The notes: generated from the sequence alone by a model not told the origin. A DNA stretch of 64,000 bases from Bradyrhizobium tropiciagri (GCF_018130505.1 NZ_JAFCKH010000002.1:558001-622000); one strand, 5' to 3'. Shown: positions 28,237-38,230, numbered from the stretch's first letter. Program-made: numbers and translations.

Positions 28237-28911
28237 ATGTCTGCTGCTGTCACTACTCATCTGGTCATTGCCGACGACCATCCGCTGTTCCGCGATGCGT
28301 TGCGTCAAGCGGTGTCGAGTGTCGTGACCTCGGCCACCATCAGCGAGGCCGGATCGTTCGAGGACCTCACCGCGCTGCTGGAGCGGGACTCCGAGGTCGA
28401 CCTGATCCTGCTCGACCTGACGATGCCGGGGATCAGCGGTTTCTCCGGCCTGATCTATCTGCGCGCGCAATACCCGGCGATCCCGGTGGTCATCGTGTCC
28501 GCCACCGATGACATCGGAACCATCCGCCGCTCGCTCGATTTCGGCGCTTCCGGTTTCATCCCCAAGCGGTTCGGCGTCGAGACGCTGCGGGATGCCATCA
28601 TGAAGGTGATGGACGGCGACGTCTGGGTTCCGCCGGACACCGATTTGTCGGCGGCCGGCGACCCCGAGATGACGCGGCTGCGCGACCGCCTGGTGACGCT
28701 GACCCCGCAGCAAGTGCGGGTGCTGATGATGCTGTCGGAGGGGCTGCTCAACAAGCAGATCGCCTACGAGCTCGGCGTCTCCGAGGCGACCATCAAGGCG
28801 CATGTCTCGGCCATCCTGCAGAAGCTTGGTGTCGAAAGCCGCACCCAGGCCGTGATCGCCGCCGCCCGCATCGCCGGCGGTCAGTGGCGCCAGGGCACCC
28901 CGACGACCTGA
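28237..28911 (+). CDS. NarL/LuxR-type response regulator (CrbR-like)
   Basis: A 224-residue two-component regulator. The receiver domain has the acidic pair Asp13-Asp14 (IADDHPLFRD), phospho-acceptor Asp60 (LILLDLTMPG), a Ser/Thr switch in VVIVSATDD and Lys110 (GFIPKRF). The C-terminal LuxR helix-turn-helix runs LTPQQVRVLMMLSEGLLNKQ, then ELGVSEATIKAHVSAILQKL. The layout resembles CrbR/ErdR regulators, which partner symporter-fused kinases and control acetyl-CoA synthetase. Such a kinase lies 0.7 kb downstream on the opposite strand. The 316-base gap upstream (27921-28236) shows no clear operator. Confidence 0.85.
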   Translation: MSAAVTTHLVIADDHPLFRDALRQAVSSVVTSATISEAGSFEDLTALLERDSEVDLILLDLTMPGISGFSGLIYLRAQYPAIPVVIVSATDDIGTIRRSLDFGASGFIPKRFGVETLRDAIMKVMDGDVWVPPDTDLSAAGDPEMTRLRDRLVTLTPQQVRVLMMLSEGLLNKQIAYELGVSEATIKAHVSAILQKLGVESRTQAVIAAARIAGGQWRQGTPTT

Positions 28912-28919
28912 CAGGAAGC

Positions 28920-28950
28920 GTAGGATGGGTGGAGCGAAGCGATACCCATC
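28920..28950. repeat. REP, stem class B (GTAGGATGGGTGG type), left of RAYT
   Basis: Starts GTAGGATGGGTGGAGCGAAG and closes with CGATACCCATC, forming a hairpin. It begins 9 bases after the response-regulator stop and 22 bases before the RAYT start. An inverted copy lies at 29525-29555. Confidence 0.85.
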
Positions 28951-28971
28951 ATCTCGCCCCGGCACGCAGGC

Positions 28972-29508
28972 ATGACCGGCTACCGCCGCAATTTCGTTGC
29001 CGGCGGCTGCTATTTCTTCACGGTCAACCTCGCGGATCGGCGGCAGGAGCTGTTGACCGAAAATGTCGAAGCACTGCGGACCTCCTTCCGCGAGACGCAA
29101 CAACGCCATCCATTCTCAATCGATGCGATCGTGGTGCTGCCTGACCATCTCCATGCCGTCTGGACATTGCCGGAAGGGGATACGGACTTTTCCATGCGGT
29201 GGCGGCTTATCAAAACCTCGTTCTCGCGGAGGCTGACCGCTGGCGAGGCGGTCTCAGACAGCCGCGCCGCAAAAGGGGAGCGAGGTATCTGGCAGCGACG
29301 CTACTGGGAACACACGATCCGCGATGAGGGCGATTTCGCGCGCCACATCGATTACGTTCATATCAATCCCGTCAAGCACGGGCTGGTAACGCGCGTGAGC
29401 GATTGGCCGTATTCGTCGTTCCATCGCATGGTGAGGGACGGTGCTTATCCGGAAGACTGGGCGGGTGACGCTACTGGTCTCGACGGGGAGTTTGGTGAAA
29501 GACGCTAG
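28972..29508 (+). CDS. REP-associated tyrosine transposase (RAYT)
   Basis: A 178-residue Y1/HUH-family DNA nuclease. The HUH motif is PDHLHAVWTLP (His59, His61). The downstream conserved block is GIWQRRYWEHTIRDEGDFAR followed by HIDYVHINPVKHGLV; the nucleophile is a Tyr in this block, probably Tyr128. RAYTs cut and move REP hairpins carrying a 5' GTAG, and here the gene lies exactly between two inverted GTAG hairpins. The frame and motifs are intact, so it may be active. It separates the response regulator from the hybrid kinase. Confidence 0.93.
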   Translation: MTGYRRNFVAGGCYFFTVNLADRRQELLTENVEALRTSFRETQQRHPFSIDAIVVLPDHLHAVWTLPEGDTDFSMRWRLIKTSFSRRLTAGEAVSDSRAAKGERGIWQRRYWEHTIRDEGDFARHIDYVHINPVKHGLVTRVSDWPYSSFHRMVRDGAYPEDWAGDATGLDGEFGERR

Positions 29509-29524
29509 TGCTGAGTGGAGAGGT

Positions 29525-29555
29525 GATGGGTATCGCTGCGCTCCACCCATCCTAC
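29525..29555. repeat. REP, stem class B, right of RAYT (inverted)
   Basis: GATGGGTATCGCTGCGCTCC followed by ACCCATCCTAC is the reverse complement of the left REP with one change in the loop. It starts 16 bases after the RAYT stop and ends 25 bases before the kinase stop on the opposite strand. Confidence 0.85.
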
Positions 29556-29580
29556 GGTCTTTACTGCCTTTGCGCTTCCG

Positions 29581-32500
29581 CTACTCCGCCGCCACCATCT
29601 GCTGCGTTCGCCACTGTCCGAGCAAGGCGCGCAGCGAGGCGGGCTTCACCGGCTTGTTCAGCACCGCGATGTTCTCCTCGCGCGCGGCGGCGCGGACGGC
29701 GGGGCTGCGGTCGGCGGTGATCAGGATCGCCGGGATGCTGTCGCCGAAGCGGCGGCGGATCTCGCGGATCGCGGCGACGCCGTTGCCGCGATCGAGATGG
29801 TAGTCGACCAAGACGCCGGTGACGCGGCCGCCGGCGGCCTCGATCGCGCTCATCGCGCCCTCGGCGTCGAGCACCGCGATGACCTCGGCATCCCACGCCG
29901 TCAGCAGCGTCTTCATGCCGTCGAGGATGGCCGGATCGTTCTCGATGCAGACGATCAGCGCGCCGCTCATCGGCGTCTTCGACAGCGGGGTGGCGCTGGT
30001 GACGGCCGCGGTGTGGTTGACGGCGGTCGCGATCGGGACCGTGACCGAGAACGCCGAGCCGCCGCCGGCATTGGCCGAGATCGCGATGCGATGGTTGAGC
30101 ACGCGCGCCAGCCGCTCGACGATCGACAGGCCGAGGCCGAGGCCGCGCGCGATCCGCGCGCCCTGTTCGAGACGGTGGAACTCCTTGAAGATCTCGCCGC
30201 GCTTCTGCACGGGGATGCCGACGCCGGTGTCGTAGATGCTGATCTGCAGGTGCTCGCCGCGGCGGCGGCAGCCGACCAGCACGCGGCCGCGCGGGGTATA
30301 CTTGATCGCGTTGGAGATGAAGTTCTGCAACAGCCGGCGCAGCAGCGAGCGGTCGGACTCGGCCGCGAGCGAGCAGGGCACGAAGCGCAGGTCGAGGCCC
30401 TTGTCGCGGGCGATCGGCAGGAACTCGATCTCCAGCGAGCGCATCAGGTCGGCCATCCGGAAGCTCGTGATCGACGGCGTCATGGCGCCGGCATCGAGCC
30501 TGCTGATATCGAGCAGCGCGCCCAGAATGTCCTCGATCGCCTCGAGCGAGTCGTCGATGTTCTCGACCAGGCGGGAATCCTCGCCGCCGTTCTGGCGCTC
30601 GACGAGGCTCGTGACGTAGAGCCGCGCCGCATTGAGCGGCTGCAGGATGTCGTGGCTCGCCGCGGCAAGGAAGCGCGTCTTGGAAGCGTTGGCGTCTTCC
30701 GCGATACCCTTGGCGAGCGCGAGCTCGGAGTTCAGCCGCGTCAACTCCTCGGTACGGTCGCGCACCCGCTTTTCCAGCGTCGCATTGGCGCGCTCCAGCG
30801 CCTCGGCGGCTTCGAAGCTCGGCGTGACGTCGGAGAAGGTGATGACGAGGCCGCCGCCGGGCATCCGGTTGGCGCGCACCTCGATCACCAGATGGCGGTC
30901 GGTGAAGCGCTCCAGATAGGGCTCGCCCTCGGTGGTGTAGGCGCGCAGGCGCTGCTGCAGCAGGAAATCGCTGTCGACGGCCGCCGTCGGGCTGACCGCA
31001 GCCATGAATTCGAGGATCTCGGGCAGCGGAATGCCGAGTTGCATCAGATGCGGCGGCAGCGCGAGCAATTCGGCGAACTGCCGGTTGGAGCAGATCAGCT
31101 GCAGGTCGGCATCGAACACCGCGATGCCCTGGCGCACATGGTTGAGCGCGGTCTGCAGGATCTCGCGGTTGAAATGCAGTGCGGCGTGGGAATCGTCGAG
31201 CAGCTTGAGCGCGGCCTTGGCCGACACGGTGCGCCGCTGCAGCAACAGCGACATCACGAGGCGCGAGGAGGCCGCGCCGATCGACGAGGCGATCAGCCGC
31301 TCGGCGTGCTGCAGCAGCTCGAAATCCGCCGGCGCCGCCGGGTCGAGCGCGATGTTGCGGTCGGCGGCGAACGCGATGAAAGCCTCGCGGGCGCGGTCGG
31401 GGCCGAGATATTGCGTCACCGTGCTCTGGATGTCCTGCACCGTCACGGTGGTGCGCCAGCGGCGGAAGCTGGGTGCGATCGGGGCGAGTGCATTCGGCAC
31501 GAACACGTCGGCCTGCAGCAGCTCGATCGACGACGGCGCGTGCGCCAGCGAGAACACGACATAGGTGAGGATGTTGAGCGCAAGGCTCCACAGCACGCCG
31601 TGCAGCAGCGGCGGCAGGTCGGCGCCGAACAGCGCCTGCGGCCGCAGCGCTTCGATGCCGAACGGCCCGTGCTGCAGCAGCATCAGCCCGGCGGTCGAGG
31701 TTTCCAGGAAGCTCGGCACGAACAGCGTGTAGAGCCACATCGCAAAGCCGACCAGCATGCCGGCCATGGCGCCGCGCGCGGTGGCCCGGCGCCAGAACAG
31801 GCCGCCGAAGAACGCCGGCGCCAGTTGCGCGATCGCGGCAAACGACAGCAGGCCGATCGAGACCAGCTGGGTGTTGCCGAGCGCGCGGTAATAGAAATAC
31901 GCCATCACCATGATGGCGAAGATCGAGAAGCGGCGCGCCTTCAGCAGGAAGTCGCCGAAATCCTTGTGGCCGGCGCGCGCATCGTCGCTGCGCGGCAACA
32001 CCAGCGGCAGCACGATGTCGTTGGAGACCATGATCGAGAGCGCGACGCATTCGACGATCACCATCGCGGTGCCGGCCGACAGGCCGCCGACGAACACGGC
32101 GAGGCTGAGCAGCTGCGAATTGCCTTCCATCGGCAGCGCCAGCACGAACATGTCGGCGTCGACGGCGCCGAACGGGAAGATGACGAGGCCGGCGATCGCA
32201 ATCGGGATCACGAACAGGTTGATCAGCACGAGGTAGAGCGGGAACAGCCAGCGCGCCCGGCTGACGTCGGCGCTGGTCGAATTCTCCACCACGCTGACAT
32301 GGAACTGGCGCGGCAGCAGCATGATCGCGCAGAACGACAGCAGCGTCATGATCAGGAAATTGCCGATCGACGGCACATATTCGATCGCACGCAGCGCCTC
32401 CGGCGTCTTCAGCGCGCGCTCGTAGAGCTCGCCGGGGGAGAACATCCAGAAGGTGACGAAGGCGCCCGCGGCGATGAAGGCGACCAGCTTGACGATGGAT

Positions 32501-33090
32501 TCGGTCGCAATCGCCAGGATCAGGCCGTGCTGGTGCTCGGTCGCGTCGGTGTGGCGGGTGCCGAACAGCACCGCGAACACCGCCATCGCCAGCGTCACCA
32601 TCAGCGCGATGTCGCCGATGATCGGGATCTTGGAGAAGGCCTGGTCCTCGCTCAGGATGGTCTCCAGCGAGGACGCCATCGCCTTGAGCTGCAGCGCGAT
32701 GTAGGGCACCGAGCCGATGATCGCGATGCAGGCGACCGTTGCCGCCACCGCCTGGCTCTTGCCGTAGCGGGCGGCGATGAAGTCGGCGATCGAGGTGATG
32801 TTCTGCGACTTGGCGAGCGCGATGACCCGGCGCAGCAGCGGCGTGCACAGCCCGACCATCACGATCGGGCCGACATAGATCGCGAGGAAGTCGATGCTGG
32901 TGCGGGTGGCGAAGCCGACCGAGCCGAAGAAGGTCCAGGAGGTGCAGTAGATCGCCAGCGACAGTGGATAGATCCACTGGCTGGCGCGGCCGCGCTCGCC
33001 CGGCGCCATGCGGTCGCCGCGGCTGGCCACGAAGAACAACAATCCGATGTAGGCGAACGCCGTAGCGATGACGCCCCAGTCGTGCAGCAT
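29581..33090 (-). CDS. Sodium/solute symporter-fused hybrid histidine kinase (CrbS-like)
   Basis: An 1169-residue sensor. The N-terminal half (about 1-500) is a PutP/SSSF-type module with some 13 helices (LSLAIYCTSWTFFGSVGFAT, LVGFAMWLYTLFVPSF). Then come a linker, a PAS domain near 660-780 (GIAVFDADLQLICSNRQFAE), a short coiled coil, a HisKA domain with SHDILQPLNAARL (His near 813), and an ATPase domain with NFISNAIKYTPRG and GLGLGLSIVERLA. A C-terminal receiver has LVDYHLDRGNGV (Asp near 1095) and VLNKPVKP. This is the CrbS/MxtR architecture, which senses acetate-related signals and acts through a LuxR-type regulator. Both very long antisense frames here are shadows. Confidence 0.92.
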   Translation of the reverse strand: MLHDWGVIATAFAYIGLLFFVASRGDRMAPGERGRASQWIYPLSLAIYCTSWTFFGSVGFATRTSIDFLAIYVGPIVMVGLCTPLLRRVIALAKSQNITSIADFIAARYGKSQAVAATVACIAIIGSVPYIALQLKAMASSLETILSEDQAFSKIPIIGDIALMVTLAMAVFAVLFGTRHTDATEHQHGLILAIATESIVKLVAFIAAGAFVTFWMFSPGELYERALKTPEALRAIEYVPSIGNFLIMTLLSFCAIMLLPRQFHVSVVENSTSADVSRARWLFPLYLVLINLFVIPIAIAGLVIFPFGAVDADMFVLALPMEGNSQLLSLAVFVGGLSAGTAMVIVECVALSIMVSNDIVLPLVLPRSDDARAGHKDFGDFLLKARRFSIFAIMVMAYFYYRALGNTQLVSIGLLSFAAIAQLAPAFFGGLFWRRATARGAMAGMLVGFAMWLYTLFVPSFLETSTAGLMLLQHGPFGIEALRPQALFGADLPPLLHGVLWSLALNILTYVVFSLAHAPSSIELLQADVFVPNALAPIAPSFRRWRTTVTVQDIQSTVTQYLGPDRAREAFIAFAADRNIALDPAAPADFELLQHAERLIASSIGAASSRLVMSLLLQRRTVSAKAALKLLDDSHAALHFNREILQTALNHVRQGIAVFDADLQLICSNRQFAELLALPPHLMQLGIPLPEILEFMAAVSPTAAVDSDFLLQQRLRAYTTEGEPYLERFTDRHLVIEVRANRMPGGGLVITFSDVTPSFEAAEALERANATLEKRVRDRTEELTRLNSELALAKGIAEDANASKTRFLAAASHDILQPLNAARLYVTSLVERQNGGEDSRLVENIDDSLEAIEDILGALLDISRLDAGAMTPSITSFRMADLMRSLEIEFLPIARDKGLDLRFVPCSLAAESDRSLLRRLLQNFISNAIKYTPRGRVLVGCRRRGEHLQISIYDTGVGIPVQKRGEIFKEFHRLEQGARIARGLGLGLSIVERLARVLNHRIAISANAGGGSAFSVTVPIATAVNHTAAVTSATPLSKTPMSGALIVCIENDPAILDGMKTLLTAWDAEVIAVLDAEGAMSAIEAAGGRVTGVLVDYHLDRGNGVAAIREIRRRFGDSIPAILITADRSPAVRAAAREENIAVLNKPVKPASLRALLGQWRTQQMVAAE

Positions 33091-33147
33091 CGCTGCTCAT
33101 CTCCCGTCCCGGCCGGGGGAGAGGCCGGGTGCAGGATTATAAACGCA

Positions 33148-33180
33148 TTGGGCCGGCCGCGCATCGCACGACCGGCCCAA
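33148..33180 (-). terminator. Inverted repeat between hemA and the hybrid kinase
   Basis: The arms TTGGGCCGG and CCGGCCCAA, 15 bases apart, lie in the 113-base gap downstream of hemA. The T tract is weak, so termination is plausible but not certain. Confidence 0.45.
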
Positions 33181-33203
33181 ATTCGGTGGGAACGAAGATA
33201 CGG

Positions 33204-34433
33204 TTACTCGGCCGCCAGCGGCTTCTGGTGCAGGGGCAGGCCGAGCCGGTCCCAGACCTGGAGCAGGGCCTCGGCAAGCGCGTCGATCAGGCCGTCCTCG
33301 TGATAGGGCGAGGGGGTGATGCGCAGCCGCTCGGTGCCCTTGGCGACCGTCGGATAGTTGATCGGCTGGATGTAGATGCCGTGCTCCTCCAGCAGCAGGT
33401 CGGAGGCGCGCTTGCACTTCTCGGGGTCGCCGACGAACAGCGGCACGATATGGGTGTCGCTCGACATCACCGGCAGGCCGGCGGCGGTCAGGATCGCCTT
33501 GGTGCGGGCGGCGCGGTCCTGGTGGCGCTCGCGCTCCCAGTTCGAGGTCTTCAGATGCCGGATCGCGGCGGTCGCGGCCGAGCAGATCGCCGGCGGCAGC
33601 GCGGTGGTGAAGATGAAGCCCGGCGCATAGGAACGCACGGCGTCGATCACCGCGGCTTTGCCGGCGATATAGCCGCCGAGGCAGCCGAACGCCTTGGCCA
33701 GCGTGCCCTCGAGGATGTCGATGCGGTGCATGACGCCGTCGCGCTCGGCGATGCCGCCGCCGCGCGGGCCGTACATGCCGACCGCATGGACCTCGTCGAC
33801 ATAGGTCATGGCGCCGTATTTCTCGGCGAGATCGCAGATTTTCGCCAGCGGCGCGACGTCGCCGTCCATCGAATACAGGCTCTCGCAGACGATCAGCTTC
33901 GGCCTATCAGGCCCGGCGGCGATCAGCAGCTCTTCGAGATGCGCGACGTCGTTGTGGCGGAAGATCTGGCGGTCGCAGCCGGCCTGGCGCACGCCCTCGA
34001 TCATCGAATTGTGGTTCAGCGCATCCGACAGGATCAGGCAGTTCGGGATCAGCTTGGCGAGCGTCGAGATGCCGGTCTGGTTGGAAACGTAGCCGGACGT
34101 GAACAGCAGCGAGGCTTCCTTGCCGTGGAGGTCGGCGAGTTCCGCCTCGAGCTGCACCAGCGGATGATGGGTGCCCGCGATGTTGCGGGTGCCGCCGGCG
34201 CCGGTGCCGACGCGGGTCGCGGTCTCGACCATGGCGCCGACCACCTTGGGGTGCTGGCCCATGCCGAGATAGTCGTTGGAGCACCAGATCACGACGTTGC
34301 GGCTGCCCTTCGGCGAATGCCAGGTCGCGTGCGGGAAGCGGCCTGCGATCCGCTCGAGGTCGGCGAACACGCGATAGCGCCGCTCATTGTGCAGGCGTTC
34401 GAGCGCGGAATTGAAGAACTGGTTGTAATCCAT
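33204..34433 (-). CDS. hemA: 5-aminolevulinate synthase
   Basis: PLP enzyme condensing glycine and succinyl-CoA to 5-aminolevulinate, the first step of heme synthesis in alphaproteobacteria. The 409 residues begin [20 protein letters not shown], the usual start. CoA/PLP motifs include [31 protein letters not shown] and [16 protein letters not shown]. The PLP lysine is in [18 protein letters not shown] (Lys247). The ATG at 34433 is preferred; the open frame upstream is non-conserved. A perfect FixK/FNR-type box 137 bases upstream implies oxygen-responsive control, fitting heme demand under micro-oxic growth. Confidence 0.96.
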   Translation of the reverse strand: MDYNQFFNSALERLHNERRYRVFADLERIAGRFPHATWHSPKGSRNVVIWCSNDYLGMGQHPKVVGAMVETATRVGTGAGGTRNIAGTHHPLVQLEAELADLHGKEASLLFTSGYVSNQTGISTLAKLIPNCLILSDALNHNSMIEGVRQAGCDRQIFRHNDVAHLEELLIAAGPDRPKLIVCESLYSMDGDVAPLAKICDLAEKYGAMTYVDEVHAVGMYGPRGGGIAERDGVMHRIDILEGTLAKAFGCLGGYIAGKAAVIDAVRSYAPGFIFTTALPPAICSAATAAIRHLKTSNWERERHQDRAARTKAILTAAGLPVMSSDTHIVPLFVGDPEKCKRASDLLLEEHGIYIQPINYPTVAKGTERLRITPSPYHEDGLIDALAEALLQVWDRLGLPLHQKPLAAE

Positions 34434-34569
34434 CGACGTACCCACAAGCGGAACCGGACCGGCGTAGCAGGCCCTACTTAGAGCTTTTCCAGCTCTAATG
34501 TCTATGCATTGGCTCACATCTGGGCATGCGCCGCAGTTGGGCAAATTGCCCTAGTTGCGGGAATCTTGC

Positions 34570-34583
34570 TTGATTTCGATCAA
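34570..34583. promoter_or_regulatory. FixK/FNR-type binding site upstream of hemA
   Basis: TTGATTTCGATCAA is an exact TTGAT-N4-ATCAA palindrome centred 144 bases before the hemA start codon. Between it and hemA there is no other gene. Oxygen control of hemA through FixLJ/FixK is known in Bradyrhizobium japonicum; binding at this site is inferred. Confidence 0.8.
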
Positions 34584-34618
34584 TTCGACCGGAGCCCGAG
34601 CGTCGGGCTGCGCGGTGC

Positions 34619-35680
34619 TCAGGTCGTCCTGAAGCGCAGCACGCCGTCGGCCATTTCGGTGGTCAGGCGGCCCTCGACCAGCATGTAGTTGACGTGGGCG
34701 ACCAGTTCGCCGGCGGCAAAGCCCATCTGGTGCTCGTCCAGCACGTGCTTGTGGAACACCACCGGCACCAGCTGCTTGGAGGTCTGCGGCACCTCGCGGC
34801 AGGCTTCGGCGATCAGCCGGCAGCGCTCCTCGTGATGGTCGGCGAGCTGCTTGATCCGGGTCTTCAGCCCGTAGAACGGCACGCCGTGGCCGGGCAGCAC
34901 CATCACGTCATAGGGCAGCGTCGTTGTCAGGCTGGCCAGCGAGGCCAGATATTCGCCGAGCGAATTCTGCTCGGGCTCGACCGCCCAGACGCTGACATTG
35001 GGCGAGATCTTGCTCAGCACCTGGTCGGCGGAGAGGAACAGCTTGTCGGCGGCGCAATACAGCATCACCTGGTCGAGCGCGTGGCCGCCGCCGGTGATCA
35101 CCTTGAAGCGCCGCGTGCCGATCACGACTTCGTCGCCATGGGTCAGGCGGTGATAGGACGGCGGCAGCACCGAGACCCGCTTCAGATAGTCCTGGCCCCG
35201 GCCGAGCAGCTTTTCGGTGAGATCCTCGTCCATGCCGTGGCGGCGGAAGAACAGCCGCTGCGCATTGCGCCGTTCCTCGGTGCCGCGGTTCTGGTGATAG
35301 ACCGACTGCAGATATTCGACCTGCGACATGAACAGCGGGCAGCCGAACCGCTCGGTGATCCACCCCGCGAGGCCGACATGGTCGGGGTGCGAATGGGTCA
35401 CGATCAGACGGGTGACCTTGACGTGCTTCAGCGGCCCCTCGAACAGCGTGGTCCAGGCCGCGATCGAATCCTCGTTGCCGAAGCCGGAATCCACCATGGT
35501 CCAGCCGTCGCCGTCGGCGAGCAGGTAGACGTTCACATGGTTGAGGCGGAACGGCAGCTTCAGCCGCGCCCACAGTACGCCGGGCATTACCTCCACGACC
35601 TGGTCGGGGCCGGGATGGTTCTCCCAAGGGTATCTCAATGCCTCTGCGGAGGAGGCCAAGGTGTCGGCTTTCGAATGCAT
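34619..35680 (-). CDS. Metallo-beta-lactamase-fold hydrolase
   Basis: A 353-residue cytoplasmic protein. The MBL zinc motif is THSHPDHVGLAGW (HSHPDH at 96-101); further ligands are probably in ITGGGHALDQVMLYC (His), SADQVLS (Asp) and VLPGHGVPF (His). The C-terminal region of about 90 residues (VVFHKHVLDEHQMGFAAGEL, then AHVNYML) is a winged-helix-like cap found in RNase BN/LACTB2-type members. The substrate is unknown; thioesterase or glyoxalase II-like chemistry is typical. Upstream of hemA on the same strand, but separated by 185 bases with the FixK box. Confidence 0.88.
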   Translation of the reverse strand: MHSKADTLASSAEALRYPWENHPGPDQVVEVMPGVLWARLKLPFRLNHVNVYLLADGDGWTMVDSGFGNEDSIAAWTTLFEGPLKHVKVTRLIVTHSHPDHVGLAGWITERFGCPLFMSQVEYLQSVYHQNRGTEERRNAQRLFFRRHGMDEDLTEKLLGRGQDYLKRVSVLPPSYHRLTHGDEVVIGTRRFKVITGGGHALDQVMLYCAADKLFLSADQVLSKISPNVSVWAVEPEQNSLGEYLASLASLTTTLPYDVMVLPGHGVPFYGLKTRIKQLADHHEERCRLIAEACREVPQTSKQLVPVVFHKHVLDEHQMGFAAGELVAHVNYMLVEGRLTTEMADGVLRFRTT

Positions 35681-35770
35681 GCTATCGGCTTAGCGGCACA
35701 TCGCCCGCCGCGCCAGCCGAAAATCAGGATGGCTGTCCGGAGAATTGGATGGTGGAGAAGCCGTAATTCC

Positions 35771-35855
35771 GTAGCCCGGATGGAGCGAAGCGCAATCCGG
35801 GGTCTTCGTTCGCGGATGGACCTACCCGGATTTCGCTTCGCTCCATCCGGGCTAC
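35771..35855. repeat. REP pair, stem class A
   Basis: Third copy of the GTAGCCCGGATGGAGCGAAG hairpin pair, with the inverted copy ending CCATCCGGGCTAC. It lies between the MBL hydrolase start and the end of the chemotaxis receptor gene. Confidence 0.85.
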
Positions 35856-35869
35856 GGGCCTGCGGGCAG

Positions 35870-38014
35870 CTACGCCGCCCTGATGTTCGACAGGAAGCCG
35901 TCAATCTCCGAGCGTAGCACGTCGGCCTCCCGGCGCAGTGCATCCGAGGCGCTGAGCACCTCGGTCGCGGCGGCGCCGGCTTCCGCCGAGGCGGTGCTCA
36001 CGCCGACGATGTTGCTCGACACCTCGCTGGTGCCGCCGGCGGCGTGCTGGATGTTGCGGGCGATCTCGCGGGTCGCGGCGCCCTGCTCCTCGACCGCGGC
36101 GGCGATCGCGGTGGTGACGTCGTTGATCTCGCCGATGGTGGTCGAGATGTTGCGGATGGCGCCGACCGCCGTGGTCGTCACCTCCTGCATGCTGACGATC
36201 TGCTGGCGGATCTCCTCGGTCGCCTTGGCGGTCTGGCTGGCGAGGTTCTTCACCTCGCTGGCGACCACGGCAAAGCCGCGGCCGGCCTCGCCGGCGCGCG
36301 CCGCCTCGATGGTGGCGTTGAGCGCGAGCAGGTTGGTCTGCGAGGCGATGGTCTGAATCAGGTCGACCACGACACTGATGCGCGCGGCGTTGTCGGCAAG
36401 CCCCTGCATCGTGGTGTCGGTCGCCCTCGCTTCCTCCACCGCCTTGCGGGCGATTTCGGCCGAGGTGACAACCTGGCGGCCGATTTCCGAGATCGACGAC
36501 GACAGCTCCTCGGTGCCGGCCGACACGGTCTGCACATTGACCGAAGTCTCCTCCGCGGCTGAAGCAACGGCGCTGACCAGCGCGCTGGACTGGTCGGCGG
36601 TCGCCGACATGCTCTGCGCGGTCGACTGCATCGAGTTCGCCGAGGTCTGCAGGCTGCCGAGCGCCGAACGCACCGTAGATTCGAAATCGGCGATCTGGGT
36701 TTCCATGCGCGAGGCACGTTCCGCCTTGGCGACGCGGTCCTGGTTCTGGTTGGCGGTGAGCTCGCGGCCCTCGATCATGCTCTCGCGGAACACCTGCAGC
36801 GCGTCGGCCATGACGGCGATCTCGTCGCGCTGGCGGCTGTGCGGGATCTCGGTGTCGAGGTCGCCGTCGGAGAGCAGCTGCATCGAGCGCTGCAGGCCGC
36901 GGATGCGGCGCAGGATGTTGCGGCCGACATAGAGCCAGACGAACAGGAAGGAGCCCACCAGGGTCAGCGCGCCGAGCGCGATCATCACCAGGGTCGCGAA
37001 GCCGATCTGCTGCCGCGCCTGCGAGGTCGAGCTATCGGTGTCCTTCTGCACGGCGTCGACCAGCTGCTGCACGCTGATGCCGAGGCCGACATTGAGCTTG
37101 CGGGTCTCTTCCAGGATGGTCTGGCCATAGTCGATCGAGTCGAGCTCTTTCTGGCGGACCTTGAACACGCCGGTCTTGCCCTCGCCGAGCGCCAGCAGCT
37201 TCCCTGCGGTGTCGCGCACCGCGACGAGCGATGGATTCTTCGGCAGGTCCTCGAGGTTGGACTTGATGCGTTCGCGGCCGGCCTTGAACTCGGTCTCGAT
37301 CGCATCCAGCGTTTCGCTCGAGGTTGCCGACAGCGCGGCGGTCATGTCGGCGGCCATCAGATTGCCGGCGGACAGCACATTGCTGATCTGGGCGACGGTG
37401 CGGGCCGCTTCGGTCGCGTCATCAGCGGAGACCTCGGCCGCGGCGAGGATGGCATTGAGCCGCGTCTGCGCGTCGAGCATCGCCGGATTGGCGGCGGCGA
37501 CGAAGGCCGCCTGCGCCTTGCGCAGCGTGTCGTACTGCTTGTCGCGCAGCGCGCTGACCTCGAGCCGCTCGCGCGCCGCCGAGATCAGGCTCTTGGTGGC
37601 CTCATCGGTGTTCTTGACGTTCTCCTGCAGCGCGCTGACGACGGACTTGTCGGCGCCGAGCTGGATGATCTCGCCGAGCTTGGCGCTGGTAAGCCGCGCG
37701 ACCTCCTGCACCTTCTTGGTGCGCTCGTTCAGCGCGTCCTCGGTCTGCACGGCGAGCAGGCCGGGTCCCTGGGCGGCGAGCGAAGCGCTCTGCGCGGAGA
37801 GCTGCAGGCTGGCGGCAAGCCGCGGAATGTCGCGGCCGCCGAGGTCGGTCATGGTGCCGCCGAGCTGATGCAGCACCCAGCCGGCGCCGGCGCTGATCAC
37901 CAGCGCCATGCCGGCGATCACGGCGAACGCGGCGAACAGGCTGCCCCTGACGCCCATCTGCGGAAGACCGATGCTCTTGAGATTGAGTTTGCCGAGCTTG
38001 AACCGAAACGCCAT
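35870..38014 (-). CDS. Methyl-accepting chemotaxis protein
   Basis: A 714-residue membrane receptor. A first helix at about 24-47 ([20 protein letters not shown]) is followed by a helical periplasmic region of nearly 290 residues, a second helix near 335-357 ([20 protein letters not shown]), a HAMP domain and a cytoplasmic signalling rod. The hairpin tip is in [20 protein letters not shown] with [17 protein letters not shown]. The methylation helices flank it. The periplasmic part looks like a helical-bundle sensor; the ligand is unknown. No che genes are nearby, so it must work with a kinase encoded elsewhere. Confidence 0.93.
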   Translation of the reverse strand: MAFRFKLGKLNLKSIGLPQMGVRGSLFAAFAVIAGMALVISAGAGWVLHQLGGTMTDLGGRDIPRLAASLQLSAQSASLAAQGPGLLAVQTEDALNERTKKVQEVARLTSAKLGEIIQLGADKSVVSALQENVKNTDEATKSLISAARERLEVSALRDKQYDTLRKAQAAFVAAANPAMLDAQTRLNAILAAAEVSADDATEAARTVAQISNVLSAGNLMAADMTAALSATSSETLDAIETEFKAGRERIKSNLEDLPKNPSLVAVRDTAGKLLALGEGKTGVFKVRQKELDSIDYGQTILEETRKLNVGLGISVQQLVDAVQKDTDSSTSQARQQIGFATLVMIALGALTLVGSFLFVWLYVGRNILRRIRGLQRSMQLLSDGDLDTEIPHSRQRDEIAVMADALQVFRESMIEGRELTANQNQDRVAKAERASRMETQIADFESTVRSALGSLQTSANSMQSTAQSMSATADQSSALVSAVASAAEETSVNVQTVSAGTEELSSSISEIGRQVVTSAEIARKAVEEARATDTTMQGLADNAARISVVVDLIQTIASQTNLLALNATIEAARAGEAGRGFAVVASEVKNLASQTAKATEEIRQQIVSMQEVTTTAVGAIRNISTTIGEINDVTTAIAAAVEEQGAATREIARNIQHAAGGTSEVSSNIVGVSTASAEAGAAATEVLSASDALRREADVLRSEIDGFLSNIRAA

Positions 38015-38178
38015 TGCCCCCGTGCCCCACTACCCCTGGATGTTTCCCGGCGCGGGAGTATCGGGGTGGCGGGTTAACAAAATCGGGAAAATTGTGGCGA
38101 TCTGCGTGATTTTTCAGCGGAGCGCGACGCGCTGCCGCTTTGTTTTGCAGGGCGGAATTGAAGCGCGCGATCAGACGC

Positions 38179-38206
38179 AAAAAAAGGCCGGCGCAAGCCG
38201 GCCTTT
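38179..38206 (-). terminator. Terminator after the Omp25-like gene
   Basis: The stem AAAGGCCGGC / GCCGGCCTTT with loop GCAA is followed on the minus strand by a T-rich run. It lies about 25 bases past the porin-like stop. The 216-base gap to the receptor start holds nothing else clear. Confidence 0.88.
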
Positions 38207-38230
38207 CACGTGCGGTTGCAACTGATGGTT

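Noticed and set aside
29561-33100. 1179-residue frame on the same strand as the kinase
   Set aside because: Shifted frame with Arg/Ala-rich product and no domains; the true frame is 29581-33090.
29797-33303. 1168-residue open frame opposite the hybrid kinase
   Set aside because: The composition is typical of codon-position shadows (His/Arg/Gly/Gln rich). The kinase on the minus strand has all domain motifs.
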